From: UBA1738 sp045577675 | GTDB lineage: Bacteria > Bacillota > Clostridia > UBA1381 | Direction of reading: 5' to 3' | NCBI GenBank assembly: GCA_045577675.1 | Contig: JAZNIV010000141.1 | Location: forward strand, 1 to 10,107 | DNA: 10,107 nucleotides | Shown: positions 1 through 5,843 of the stretch, piece after piece | Layout of the letters: each line of letters opens with the position of its first letter | How positions within the stretch are numbered: the stretch's first letter is position 1 | Notes under the pieces: model-generated | What the model was told of the DNA's origin: nothing | The model's database searches: none | What the model saw: the letters and a program-made list of their open reading frames with translations, nothing else | Position numbers and translations under genes: made by a program

Positions 1-2468
1 ACAATCACAATCGGCATAACCGCCAGCAGGGCGACAATCAACCACTGTATGCCGCTAAGTGCAGTTACCTTGAAAATTCCCGACATAAAGCCGATATTTA
101 CAACGCAAGCCTGCATCACTATACCAAGCAAAAGCGACAAAACAAGTGCCTTATTCTTAAAAAAGCTGCGGTTTAAAACCGAATACTCACTTCTCATATT
201 AAATGCATGGAAAAGCTGTGAAAGCGATAGCACGCAAAATGCCATTGTTCTGCCTATTTCAGGAGCCATACCCTTATCAAACAGGTTGTGACCTATTGAA
301 AATGCCAAAAGTGCCAAAGCTCCAATCATAGCACCCTCAATACAGATTGTTCCCCACAAGCCATCGGCAAAAAGACTTTTTTTCGGATCTCTCGGTTTTT
401 TGAGCATTATCTCTCTGTCTACCGGGTCAACTCCCAGTGCAAGTGCCGGCATCGAATCGGTAACAAGGTTTACCCACAAAAGCTGAATAGCCAAAAGCGG
501 CGGTTCCCAACCAAACAACATACCGACAAAAATTGTAATTACCTCGCCTATATTTGAAGAAAGCAGAAATTGAATGGATTTCTTTATATTTTCAAAAATT
601 CCTCTGCCTTCACGCACCGCAGCAACAATTGTAGCAAAATTGTCATCTACAAGCACTAAATCTGACGCTTCCTTTGCAACATCCGTCCCCTTCATCCCCA
701 TACTGCAGCCTATATCCGCAGCCTTTAAGGCAGGTGCATCATTTACTCCGTCCCCCGTCATTGCAACAACCTCGCCCTTTTTCTTAAAAGCCTTTACAAT
801 CCGCATTTTGTCCGCCGGCGTAACCCGTGCGAAAATGCTGTAATCGGTCAGCTCTTCATCGGTTTTGCCCGAAAGCTCCTCGCCGGTTAAAGCCTTACCG
901 CCAAACCCGATTTTCTCCGCAACGGCACTTGCCGTTATCTTATTATCTCCGGTAATCATCACAGGGCGAATTCCTGCACGCATACATTCTGCCACAGCGT
1001 GCCGTACCTCCGGTCTCGGCGGGTCCATCATTCCGATAAGACCTGTAAAAATAAGACCGTTTTCGCTTATGCTGTTACCCGACACATCCTTATACGCAAC
1101 TGCAATTACTCTTAGTGCCTTTTCTCCCATTTTCCTTACGTCGGACAAAATCTGCCGCTTTTTCGCCTCTGTGAGCTCTGATATTCCGCTATTATCAACG
1201 TAATGCGTGCATTTTTTCAGTAAAATTTCCGTTGCACCCTTTGTAATGACACGATTTTTACCATAGTATGAAACCATAACGCTCATAAGCTTTCTTTCCG
1301 AATCAAAGGGTATTTCGCCTATTCTCGGACAGTGCCTTGTCTGACTATGCTGATTTATGCCCCGCCTTGCGGCTTCTTCTATAATCGCCTTTTCGGTAGG
1401 ATTTGTGCCGCTGTCACAGCACAGCACTGCCAGCTCAAAAAGCTGCATCGTATCTGTTGATGCCGTTTCTGTTACCGTCATTTTGTTTAGTGTTAACGTC
1501 CCTGTCTTATCGGCACAGATTACCGTTGCACCCCCCAGCGACTCAACAGCCGAAAGATGCTTTACTATTGCTTTTTTCTTTGCCATTCGCTGAACGCCCA
1601 TTGCAAGAACCACCGTTACCACTGCAGGAAGTCCCTCCGGAATTGCCGCAACCGCAAGGCTTACTGAGGTCAAAAACATTGAAAATACCGGTAGCCTCTT
1701 CAAAACGCCCATTGCAAATATTACCGCACAAATTAATAAGGCAGCTATTCCCAAATACTTTCCTGTTTCGGCAAGCTTTTTCTGCAGCGGCGTCGGCTCA
1801 TCCTCCCCCTCCGCAATCATAGCGGCAATATGTCCCATTTCTGTGTCCATTCCAATAGCTGTTACAATCGCCTCTCCTCTGCCCTGTATAACGCTTGTAG
1901 ACGAGAAAACCATATTTTTTCTGTCTGCAAGAGGAGTGAATTCATCAAGCACACACTCGCTGTCCTTTGTAACCGGCATAGCTTCGCCCGTTAATGCAGA
2001 CTCATCTATCTCTAAATTAACAGACTTTAAAAGCCTTGCATCAGCACTTACACAATTTCCGGCTTCAAGAATTAGTATATCCCCAATCCGCACATCCTCT
2101 GTGCTTACAACTGTAATTTTTCCGTTTCTTCGCACCTTTGCCTGCGGTGCTGAGATTTTTTTAAGTGCCTCAAGTGCATTATCCGCCTTGCTTTCCTCTA
2201 CCACTCCTAAAATTGCATTAAGCACAACAATAACAAGAATTATAACAGGGTCGATAAAATCGCCCTCGCCGCTAAGCAGTGATATTCCAAACGAAATCGC
2301 CGCTGCAAGCAGAAGTATTATTATCATAAAATCAGAAAACTGCATAAAAAACCGCATTAACAGGCTTTTTTTCTTCTTTTCCTGTAATCGGTTTTTCACC
2401 CTGTGGTCAAACCGGCCTCGGGATATGTATTCTGTCGCCGCCCTTGACGTCATTGCATAAAACTCCAT
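1..2468 (-). CDS. P-type Ca2+-transporting ATPase (type IIA, SERCA/PacL-like), C-terminus cut by window edge
   Basis: This is an ATP-driven cation pump of the plasma membrane, most likely exporting Ca2+. The minus-strand frame is open from the ATG at 2468 to the window edge and gives 822 residues, so roughly the last 50 of a usual 870-900 are missing. Visible in order: lysine-rich N-terminus (30-34), M1 (about 44-62), M2 (about 72-90), actuator domain with TGE (160-162), M4 with IPEGLP (276-281), phosphorylation motif DKTGT (D320-T324), hinge TGDGVND (571-577), and M5-M10. Residues equivalent to SERCA Ca2+ ligands are present: E278, N639, E642, N667, T670, D671 and probably E761. The start is supported by GAGG nine bases upstream (2478-2481). 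It is transcribed divergently from the transposase-like gene. Assignment to subfamily IIA is firm; Ca2+ as substrate is inferred from the ligands. Confidence 0.95.
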   Translation of the reverse strand, partial: MEFYAMTSRAATEYISRGRFDHRVKNRLQEKKKKSLLMRFFMQFSDFMIIILLLAAAISFGISLLSGEGDFIDPVIILVIVVLNAILGVVEESKADNALEALKKISAPQAKVRRNGKITVVSTEDVRIGDILILEAGNCVSADARLLKSVNLEIDESALTGEAMPVTKDSECVLDEFTPLADRKNMVFSSTSVIQGRGEAIVTAIGMDTEMGHIAAMIAEGEDEPTPLQKKLAETGKYLGIAALLICAVIFAMGVLKRLPVFSMFLTSVSLAVAAIPEGLPAVVTVVLAMGVQRMAKKKAIVKHLSAVESLGGATVICADKTGTLTLNKMTVTETASTDTMQLFELAVLCCDSGTNPTEKAIIEEAARRGINQHSQTRHCPRIGEIPFDSERKLMSVMVSYYGKNRVITKGATEILLKKCTHYVDNSGISELTEAKKRQILSDVRKMGEKALRVIAVAYKDVSGNSISENGLIFTGLIGMMDPPRPEVRHAVAECMRAGIRPVMITGDNKITASAVAEKIGFGGKALTGEELSGKTDEELTDYSIFARVTPADKMRIVKAFKKKGEVVAMTGDGVNDAPALKAADIGCSMGMKGTDVAKEASDLVLVDDNFATIVAAVREGRGIFENIKKSIQFLLSSNIGEVITIFVGMLFGWEPPLLAIQLLWVNLVTDSMPALALGVDPVDREIMLKKPRDPKKSLFADGLWGTICIEGAMIGALALLAFSIGHNLFDKGMAPEIGRTMAFCVLSLSQLFHAFNMRSEYSVLNRSFFKNKALVLSLLLGIVMQACVVNIGFMSGIFKVTALSGIQWLIVALLAVMPIVI

Positions 2469-2494
2469 TTTATCATTCCTCTTTATATATTCTT

Positions 2495-2523
2495 ATTAAC
2501 ATTACTATGTCCTTTTTGGTCAA
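2495..2523 (-). promoter_or_regulatory. Candidate promoter of the Ca2+-ATPase gene
   Basis: Read on the minus strand, TTGACC (2518-2523) is followed after 17 bases by GTTAAT (2495-2500), which matches four of six positions of the -10 consensus. This would give a short leader of about 20 bases before the ATG at 2468. The -35 is good and the -10 mediocre, so this is tentative. Confidence 0.4.
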
Positions 2524-2549
2524 TTATGCAGAAATTTTTTATGTCCCTA

Positions 2550-2577
2550 TTGCAATTGTAAAATTTTGTGATATAAT
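2550..2577 (+). promoter_or_regulatory. Promoter of the transposase-like gene (extended -10)
   Basis: TTGCAA (2550-2555) and a perfect TATAAT (2572-2577) are separated by 16 bases. A TG dinucleotide at 2569-2570 makes an extended -10 element. Transcription would start near 2584, giving a leader of about 45 bases before the ATG at 2630. It lies back to back with the candidate ATPase promoter. Confidence 0.65.
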
Positions 2578-2629
2578 TAATCCTGATACTATTATTAGTG
2601 TCCCCATTAACGAAAGATGAGGTGATTTT

Positions 2630-3322
2630 ATGGCACGTAAAGGGCGTATTCAAAGCAAAACAGGCATTTACCACATACTCCTTCGGGGTGTTAACCGCCT
2701 GTTTATCGAGAGCGGTGATTATGACGAATTTACCGCAATACTTGGTCGCTATTCTGATAGCGGCAGGATAAGCATTTATGCCTATACTCTTCTAAAAAAC
2801 AGAATACATCTTGTAATCTCTTCAAACGATGACATCGGCAAGGCATTAAAGCCAATTTGCACAAGCTATGCAAGATACTTTAACCGCACTCATAGCGGAA
2901 GCGGAAGGCTTTTCTATGACCGCTTTAAAAGTGAGCCTATAGATTCAGATGAGGACTTATGCGGCGTTATCGCGTTTGTTAACTCTATTTCCCGGAAAAA
3001 CGACAGCGAATATCCTTACTGCTCTCTTAGTGCTACAGCCTCAGGGCTTTTACGCAGCACAGACAAGCTTACAAAAGCCCAGATTAAAAGTACAAAAATC
3101 ACCGGAATGTATATAGAGGATTACGATTGCCTTACGCAGAAGGAAATCAGTCAATACATATTTGACCTTTGCGGAGTTATGCCCAAGGACTTTAGAAACC
3201 TCTCAAAGCCTGAGTTTGATGCAGCCTTTGAAAAGCTTACCGCCAAACGCTGGATAGCAAAAACCAAGCTGCGTAAAATTCTGGGAATTAAAAAGGCACC
3301 AATTCAAAAAAGCCGGTCTTGA
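2630..3322 (+). CDS. Degenerate REP-associated tyrosine transposase-like protein (Y1_Tnp fold, active site apparently lost)
   Basis: The 230-residue product matches the IS200-like/RAYT pattern: YHILLRG near the N-terminus (14-20), a central strand ending KNRIHLV (56-62), a YARYFNR helix (80-86), GRLFYDRFKS (92-101) and the helix GVIAFVNS (112-119), followed by YPYCSL, which recalls the family's Y-x-WSS segment. In active relatives the strand carries His-x-His and the helix reads Tyr-x-x-x-Asn-Pro. Here R58 replaces the first His (H60 is kept), I114 sits four residues before N118 where the catalytic Tyr should be, and the Pro is Ser. The last ~65 residues form an extra basic region; KLRKILGI (213-220) resembles the helix-turn-helix seen at the end of some larger relatives. 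The start has a strong site, GAGGTGAT (2619-2626). The frame is uninterrupted. Family membership is fairly sure; loss of nuclease activity is inferred. Confidence 0.75.
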   Translation: MARKGRIQSKTGIYHILLRGVNRLFIESGDYDEFTAILGRYSDSGRISIYAYTLLKNRIHLVISSNDDIGKALKPICTSYARYFNRTHSGSGRLFYDRFKSEPIDSDEDLCGVIAFVNSISRKNDSEYPYCSLSATASGLLRSTDKLTKAQIKSTKITGMYIEDYDCLTQKEISQYIFDLCGVMPKDFRNLSKPEFDAAFEKLTAKRWIAKTKLRKILGIKKAPIQKSRS

Positions 3323-3330
3323 AAACCGGC
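3305..3330 (-). terminator. Minus-strand intrinsic terminator-like hairpin overlapping the transposase-like stop codon
   Basis: GCCGGT (3312-3317) and ACCGGC (3325-3330) form a 6-bp GC-rich stem with a 7-base loop. On the minus strand the stem is followed immediately by six T (plus-strand A run at 3306-3311, the last base abutting the stem), the form of an intrinsic terminator. On the plus strand there is no T run, so it should not stop the transposase-like transcript. The stem spans the TGA stop (3320-3322). It may stop antisense transcription arriving from the right. Confidence 0.5.
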
Positions 3331-3337
3331 ATCACAA

Positions 3338-3343
3338 TATAAT
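3338..3343 (+). promoter_or_regulatory. Possible -10 element for the membrane-protein gene
   Basis: A perfect TATAAT lies 61 bases before the ATG at 3405. The only -35-like hexamer, TTGAAA (3319-3324), is just 13 bases away, too close for a normal promoter, and there is no TG extension. It could be a weak promoter or chance in AT-rich DNA; the downstream gene may simply be co-transcribed with the gene before it. Confidence 0.22.
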
Positions 3344-3393
3344 AAGAACGAAAAAGTCGGAACCAAAAGAATAATTAAATGTCCGGCAGTTAT

Positions 3394-3400
3394 AGGAGGA
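3394..3400 (+). promoter_or_regulatory. Strong Shine-Dalgarno site
   Basis: AGGAGGA is close to perfectly complementary to the 16S rRNA 3' end and lies five bases before the ATG at 3405. It is the main evidence that this unrecognised membrane protein is really translated from that start. Confidence 0.85.
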
Positions 3401-3404
3401 AGCT

Positions 3405-3983
3405 ATGGATAAAATCAAGTTTAAATACACACTTACTGCACAAATCTTGCGGATGGTCAGAAAACACGCAACAACTGCCCTTATGTTTTCACTTATATGG
3501 CTTGCGCTGATTTCAATATGGGCGACAGCTGCCGGCTCGTATATTTTTGCAGCCATCGGGTTTATAGGCTACTTTCTTTCAATATATAACGAAGCCTTTA
3601 ACTCAGCAACCGATGACAAAAAGCCGTACAGCCCCTTAACACCCAAGCCTTATAAGGGCATATATCTTCCGGTTTTGCTTACAGCTGTTAATATAATTCT
3701 TATTATAATATATAAATGCTCGTGGGCATTTGGTTCATCAGACGGAGCTATTACAAATGCCTGGGGACTTGCAGGAAACGTAATTTCGGTACTATGGTTT
3801 TCTATGTATAAAGCTCTTCTTGGAATGGATAAAGGACACTTTGAGCTTCAGGGTTATTTAATCATTGTTTTTCTTCCGTATATTGCATCGCTAACAGGGT
3901 ATTTTGCAGGCTATAAAGGATACGACATCTATGACAAGCTTAACGGCATTGTATACGAAACGACCAAGAAAAAGAAAAAATAA
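3405..3983 (+). CDS. Hypothetical multi-pass membrane protein, 192 aa
   Basis: I do not recognise this family. The product has a basic N-terminus (about 1-22) and hydrophobic stretches near residues 24-41, 45-61, 87-104, 117-139 and 149-169, so four or five membrane helices. A hydrophilic loop (62-86) contains a Pro- and Lys-rich segment with SPLTPKPYKG. The C-terminus ends in five lysines and is probably cytoplasmic. There are no conserved catalytic motifs I can name. The start is secure: AGGAGGA (3394-3400) sits five bases before the ATG. It lies 82 bases after the transposase-like gene on the same strand, with no plus-strand terminator between, and ends at a good terminator. The two could be one transcription unit, but a functional link is only a guess. 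Confidence 0.75.
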   Translation: MDKIKFKYTLTAQILRMVRKHATTALMFSLIWLALISIWATAAGSYIFAAIGFIGYFLSIYNEAFNSATDDKKPYSPLTPKPYKGIYLPVLLTAVNIILIIIYKCSWAFGSSDGAITNAWGLAGNVISVLWFSMYKALLGMDKGHFELQGYLIIVFLPYIASLTGYFAGYKGYDIYDKLNGIVYETTKKKKK

Positions 3984-3987
3984 TATC

Positions 3988-4017
3988 GGGGCTGTAAAAA
4001 AATACAGCTCCTTTTTT
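3988..4017 (+). terminator. Intrinsic terminator of the membrane-protein gene
   Basis: Stem arms 3988-3996 and 4003-4011 pair over nine positions, one of them G-U, around a six-base A loop. A run of six T follows (4012-4017). It begins five bases after the stop codon of the gene at 3405-3983. Confidence 0.9.
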
Positions 4018-4055
4018 GGGGGATAGGAAAATTGTTTGGAATGAATAAAGGCATA

Positions 4056-4090
4056 AAAATAGAGAAATCTCTGTTTTTTTGAGATTTCTC
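4056..4090 (-). terminator. Intrinsic terminator downstream of asnA
   Basis: GAGAAATCTC (4062-4071) and GAGATTTCTC (4081-4090) form a perfect 10-bp stem with a 9-base loop. Reading on the minus strand the stem is followed by TATTTTTAT. This ends transcription coming from asnA, about 100 bases after its stop. Together with the plus-strand terminator at 3988-4017 it separates two converging transcription units. The 206-base gap 3984-4189 holds nothing else I can support. Confidence 0.85.
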
Positions 4091-4189
4091 CATCTTATTT
4101 AATCAAAAGTCAAGCCCGTAAAAGTTCTACATTGTCTCCTTTTTCTGCTCCAGACTATTTTTCCCCTTTTTAAGTTAGCTATAATAGAG

Positions 4190-5197
4190 CTATAAGAGAT
4201 TTATTCCGTTTTTCTTACATTCTTTTATCATATCCTCTGGCCATACAGATGCCTGCACCTCACCGACATGTGCTTTTCTCAAGAAATACATACACAGTCT
4301 TGACTGACCGATTCCGCCTCCCATTGTATACGGAAGCTCTCCATTTATGAGTGCCTTCTGAAACGGAAGCTTAGCGTTTTCTTCCTTTCCTCTTATTTTG
4401 AGCTGCTTTAAAAGTGCCTCTTCATCAACTCTTATTCCCATTGACGAAAGCTCAAGTGCAACATCTAGAATAGGATAGTAAACGATAATATCACCGTTTA
4501 AGGTCCAGTCATCATAGTCAGGAGCACGTCCGTCGTGCATCTTTCCCGATTTTAAAACTCCGCCAATCTGCATCAGGAATACTGCTCCCTTTTCCTTTGC
4601 AATTTCATATTCACGTTCCTTCGGAGTTTTATCAGGATACATATCCTCAAGCTCCTGAGCTGTCACGAAGAATATGTCCTCAGGAAGATAAACCTCAGCA
4701 AAGTCATATTCTGATGCAATATATCTTTCAGTGTGCTTTATGGCACTATAGATAAGCTCCACAGTCTTTTTAAGGGTTTCCATTGTCCGCTGTGACTTAT
4801 CTATCACCTTTTCCCAATCCCACTGGTCGACATAATTGGAGTGAAGGTTATCCACATCCTCATCACGTCGGATTGCGTTCATATCGGTATAAAGTCCCTC
4901 ATTCTTGCCAAAGCCGTAATGCTTTAGGGCATGCCTTTTCCACTTGGCAAGCGAATGAACAATCTCATATTCACCCTCTATCCCTTTAATATCAAAGGAA
5001 ACAGGTCTTTCAACGCCGTTTAATGTATCATTAAGTCCGCTGTTTGTGTTTACAAAAAGCGGTGCTGAAACACGAGTTAAATTAAGCTGTATGGAAAGGT
5101 CTCTTTCAAAAAAGTCCTTCACTTTTTTTATGGCAAGCTCTGTTTGCCTCAAGGGCAAAAGAGATTCGTAATCCTTTGGAATAATAAGATTTTTCAC
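4190..5197 (-). CDS. asnA: Aspartate--ammonia ligase (asparagine synthetase A)
   Basis: The cytoplasmic enzyme AsnA makes asparagine from aspartate, ammonia and ATP, releasing AMP and pyrophosphate; it resembles class II aminoacyl-tRNA synthetase cores. The 335 residues agree with the usual ~330. Hallmarks are SGLNDTLNG (53-61), DQWDWE (124-129), HDGRAPDYDDW (221-231) and the C-terminal class II-like GGGIGQSRL (293-301) followed by HVGEVQASVWPE (310-321). The start codon is GTG at 5197, supported by GAGGA seven bases upstream; no in-frame ATG fits better because MKNLI begins the family-typical N-terminal helix region. It has its own consensus promoter in the short gap after mntP and a terminator downstream. 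The leader of about 30 bases is too short for a T-box, so control is likely at the promoter. Confidence 0.97.
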   Translation of the reverse strand: MKNLIIPKDYESLLPLRQTELAIKKVKDFFERDLSIQLNLTRVSAPLFVNTNSGLNDTLNGVERPVSFDIKGIEGEYEIVHSLAKWKRHALKHYGFGKNEGLYTDMNAIRRDEDVDNLHSNYVDQWDWEKVIDKSQRTMETLKKTVELIYSAIKHTERYIASEYDFAEVYLPEDIFFVTAQELEDMYPDKTPKEREYEIAKEKGAVFLMQIGGVLKSGKMHDGRAPDYDDWTLNGDIIVYYPILDVALELSSMGIRVDEEALLKQLKIRGKEENAKLPFQKALINGELPYTMGGGIGQSRLCMYFLRKAHVGEVQASVWPEDMIKECKKNGINLL

Positions 5198-5235
5198 ACT
5201 AAATTCCTCTTTTCTGTGTAACTACATTTCACATA

Positions 5236-5264
5236 ATTATATACCAACAAGTGGTAATTGTCAA
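5236..5264 (-). promoter_or_regulatory. Consensus promoter of asnA
   Basis: On the minus strand TTGACA (5259-5264) and TATAAT (5236-5241) are both perfect and separated by exactly 17 bases. Transcription should start near 5229, about 30 bases before the GTG. The -35 lies five bases beyond the mntP stop codon. Confidence 0.9.
5242..5256. promoter_or_regulatory. Candidate operator palindrome inside the asnA promoter spacer
   Basis: TACCA and TGGTA form 5-bp inverted arms around a 5-base centre. They occupy almost the whole spacer between the -35 and -10 hexamers, where a bound repressor would block RNA polymerase. The palindrome is short and could arise by chance; I cannot name the regulator. 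Confidence 0.4.
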
Positions 5265-5269
5265 CATAT

Positions 5270-5833
5270 TTAAAAGAACAGATGTTCAATCAATATCTTT
5301 ACACCAATGCCTATCAATACTGTTCCTCCGGCGATTTCTGCCTTATTTCCGAGCATATTGCCGCATTTACTGCCTATGTAAACTCCGGCATAGGAAATCA
5401 CAAAGGTTATAATGCCGATAACTGTTGATGCCCACAAAACAGGTGTGTTAACCGTTGCAAAGGTGACTCCCACCGCAAGTGCGTCTATGCTGGTTGCTAT
5501 CGCAAGGACAAACAGAGTTCCCAAAGACAGCGGATTTTTTATTTCTTCTTTTTCATCCTTTTCAAAAACCGCCTCAAACAGCATTTTTCCGCCAATAAAG
5601 CCAAGCAGAATAAAGGCAACCCAATGGTCAAAGGTGGTTATATATCTTGCAAACGCACTTCCGAGAACAAACCCTACACATGGCATCAAAAACTGAAATG
5701 CACCAAAAAACAGTGCAATTTTTGCAGCCTCAAGCGGCTTTGGTTTTTTTAGAACTATCCCATCGGTAACGGCTACCGAAAATGCATCCATTGAAAGCCC
5801 GATTCCTATTAGCAACACCGATATTAAATCCAT
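5270..5833 (-). CDS. mntP: Manganese efflux pump MntP
   Basis: MntP is an inner-membrane exporter that lowers cytoplasmic Mn2+. The 187-residue product is the usual length for the family and has two homologous halves, each with an acidic membrane motif: SMDAF (14-18, D16) and SIDAL (115-119, D117), the aspartates known to matter for export. About six hydrophobic helices are visible, with an acidic loop EKDEKEE (91-97) between the halves. The start is ATG at 5833, preceded by AAGGAG (5840-5845) which overlaps the gpsA stop codon, so translation is probably coupled. In many bacteria mntP is controlled by a Mn2+-sensing yybP-ykoY riboswitch or MntR; there is no space for either directly upstream here. 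It appears to be the last gene of the der-plsY-gpsA operon. Confidence 0.95.
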   Translation of the reverse strand: MDLISVLLIGIGLSMDAFSVAVTDGIVLKKPKPLEAAKIALFFGAFQFLMPCVGFVLGSAFARYITTFDHWVAFILLGFIGGKMLFEAVFEKDEKEEIKNPLSLGTLFVLAIATSIDALAVGVTFATVNTPVLWASTVIGIITFVISYAGVYIGSKCGNMLGNKAEIAGGTVLIGIGVKILIEHLFF

Positions 5834-5843
5834 GAAAATCTCC

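Noticed and set aside
1543..1731. Minus-strand frame with Gly/Asn/Ser/Cys-rich product
   Set aside because: It is another frame of the ATPase region covering M4 and the PEGL segment; composition is an artefact of that coding sequence.
49..2460. Several plus-strand open frames (for example 574-843, 865-1203, 1403-1822, 1843-2460)
   Set aside because: All lie opposite the Ca2+-ATPase gene, have Ser/Pro/Ile-rich antisense-like composition, lack ribosome binding sites and resemble no family.
2483..2674. Minus-strand 63-codon frame across the divergent promoter region
   Set aside because: It overlaps both promoters and the start of the transposase-like gene and has no ribosome binding site.
3312..3330. 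Hairpin as a bona fide REP/BIME element
   Set aside because: Only one copy is in the window and the flanking tetranucleotide typical of REPs is not evident; kept only as a testable possibility.
3332..3556. Minus-strand 74-codon frame ending right before the minus-strand hairpin terminator
   Set aside because: The position is tempting, but there is no Shine-Dalgarno site before its ATG, and it is antisense to the N-terminus of the secure membrane-protein gene.
4120..4145. Minus-strand AAGGAG followed by ATG and an immediate TAG (start-stop) in the asnA 3' region
   Set aside because: A one-codon frame in an AT-rich trailer before the terminator; no downstream gene for it to regulate, so likely chance.
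4177..4194. Direct repeat AGCTATA at the asnA stop codon
   Set aside because: Seven bases repeated twice in AT-rich DNA is within chance expectation; no attachment-site or transposon context.
4783..4989. Plus-strand frame inside asnA, and similar ones at 5412-5696, 7881-8484, 9362-9763 and 9779-10069
   Set aside because: Antisense shadows of asnA, mntP, der and the radical SAM gene, without ribosome binding sites or family resemblance.
5198..5269. T-box riboswitch before asnA
   Set aside because: The transcript leader from the consensus promoter is only about 30 bases, far too short for a T-box.
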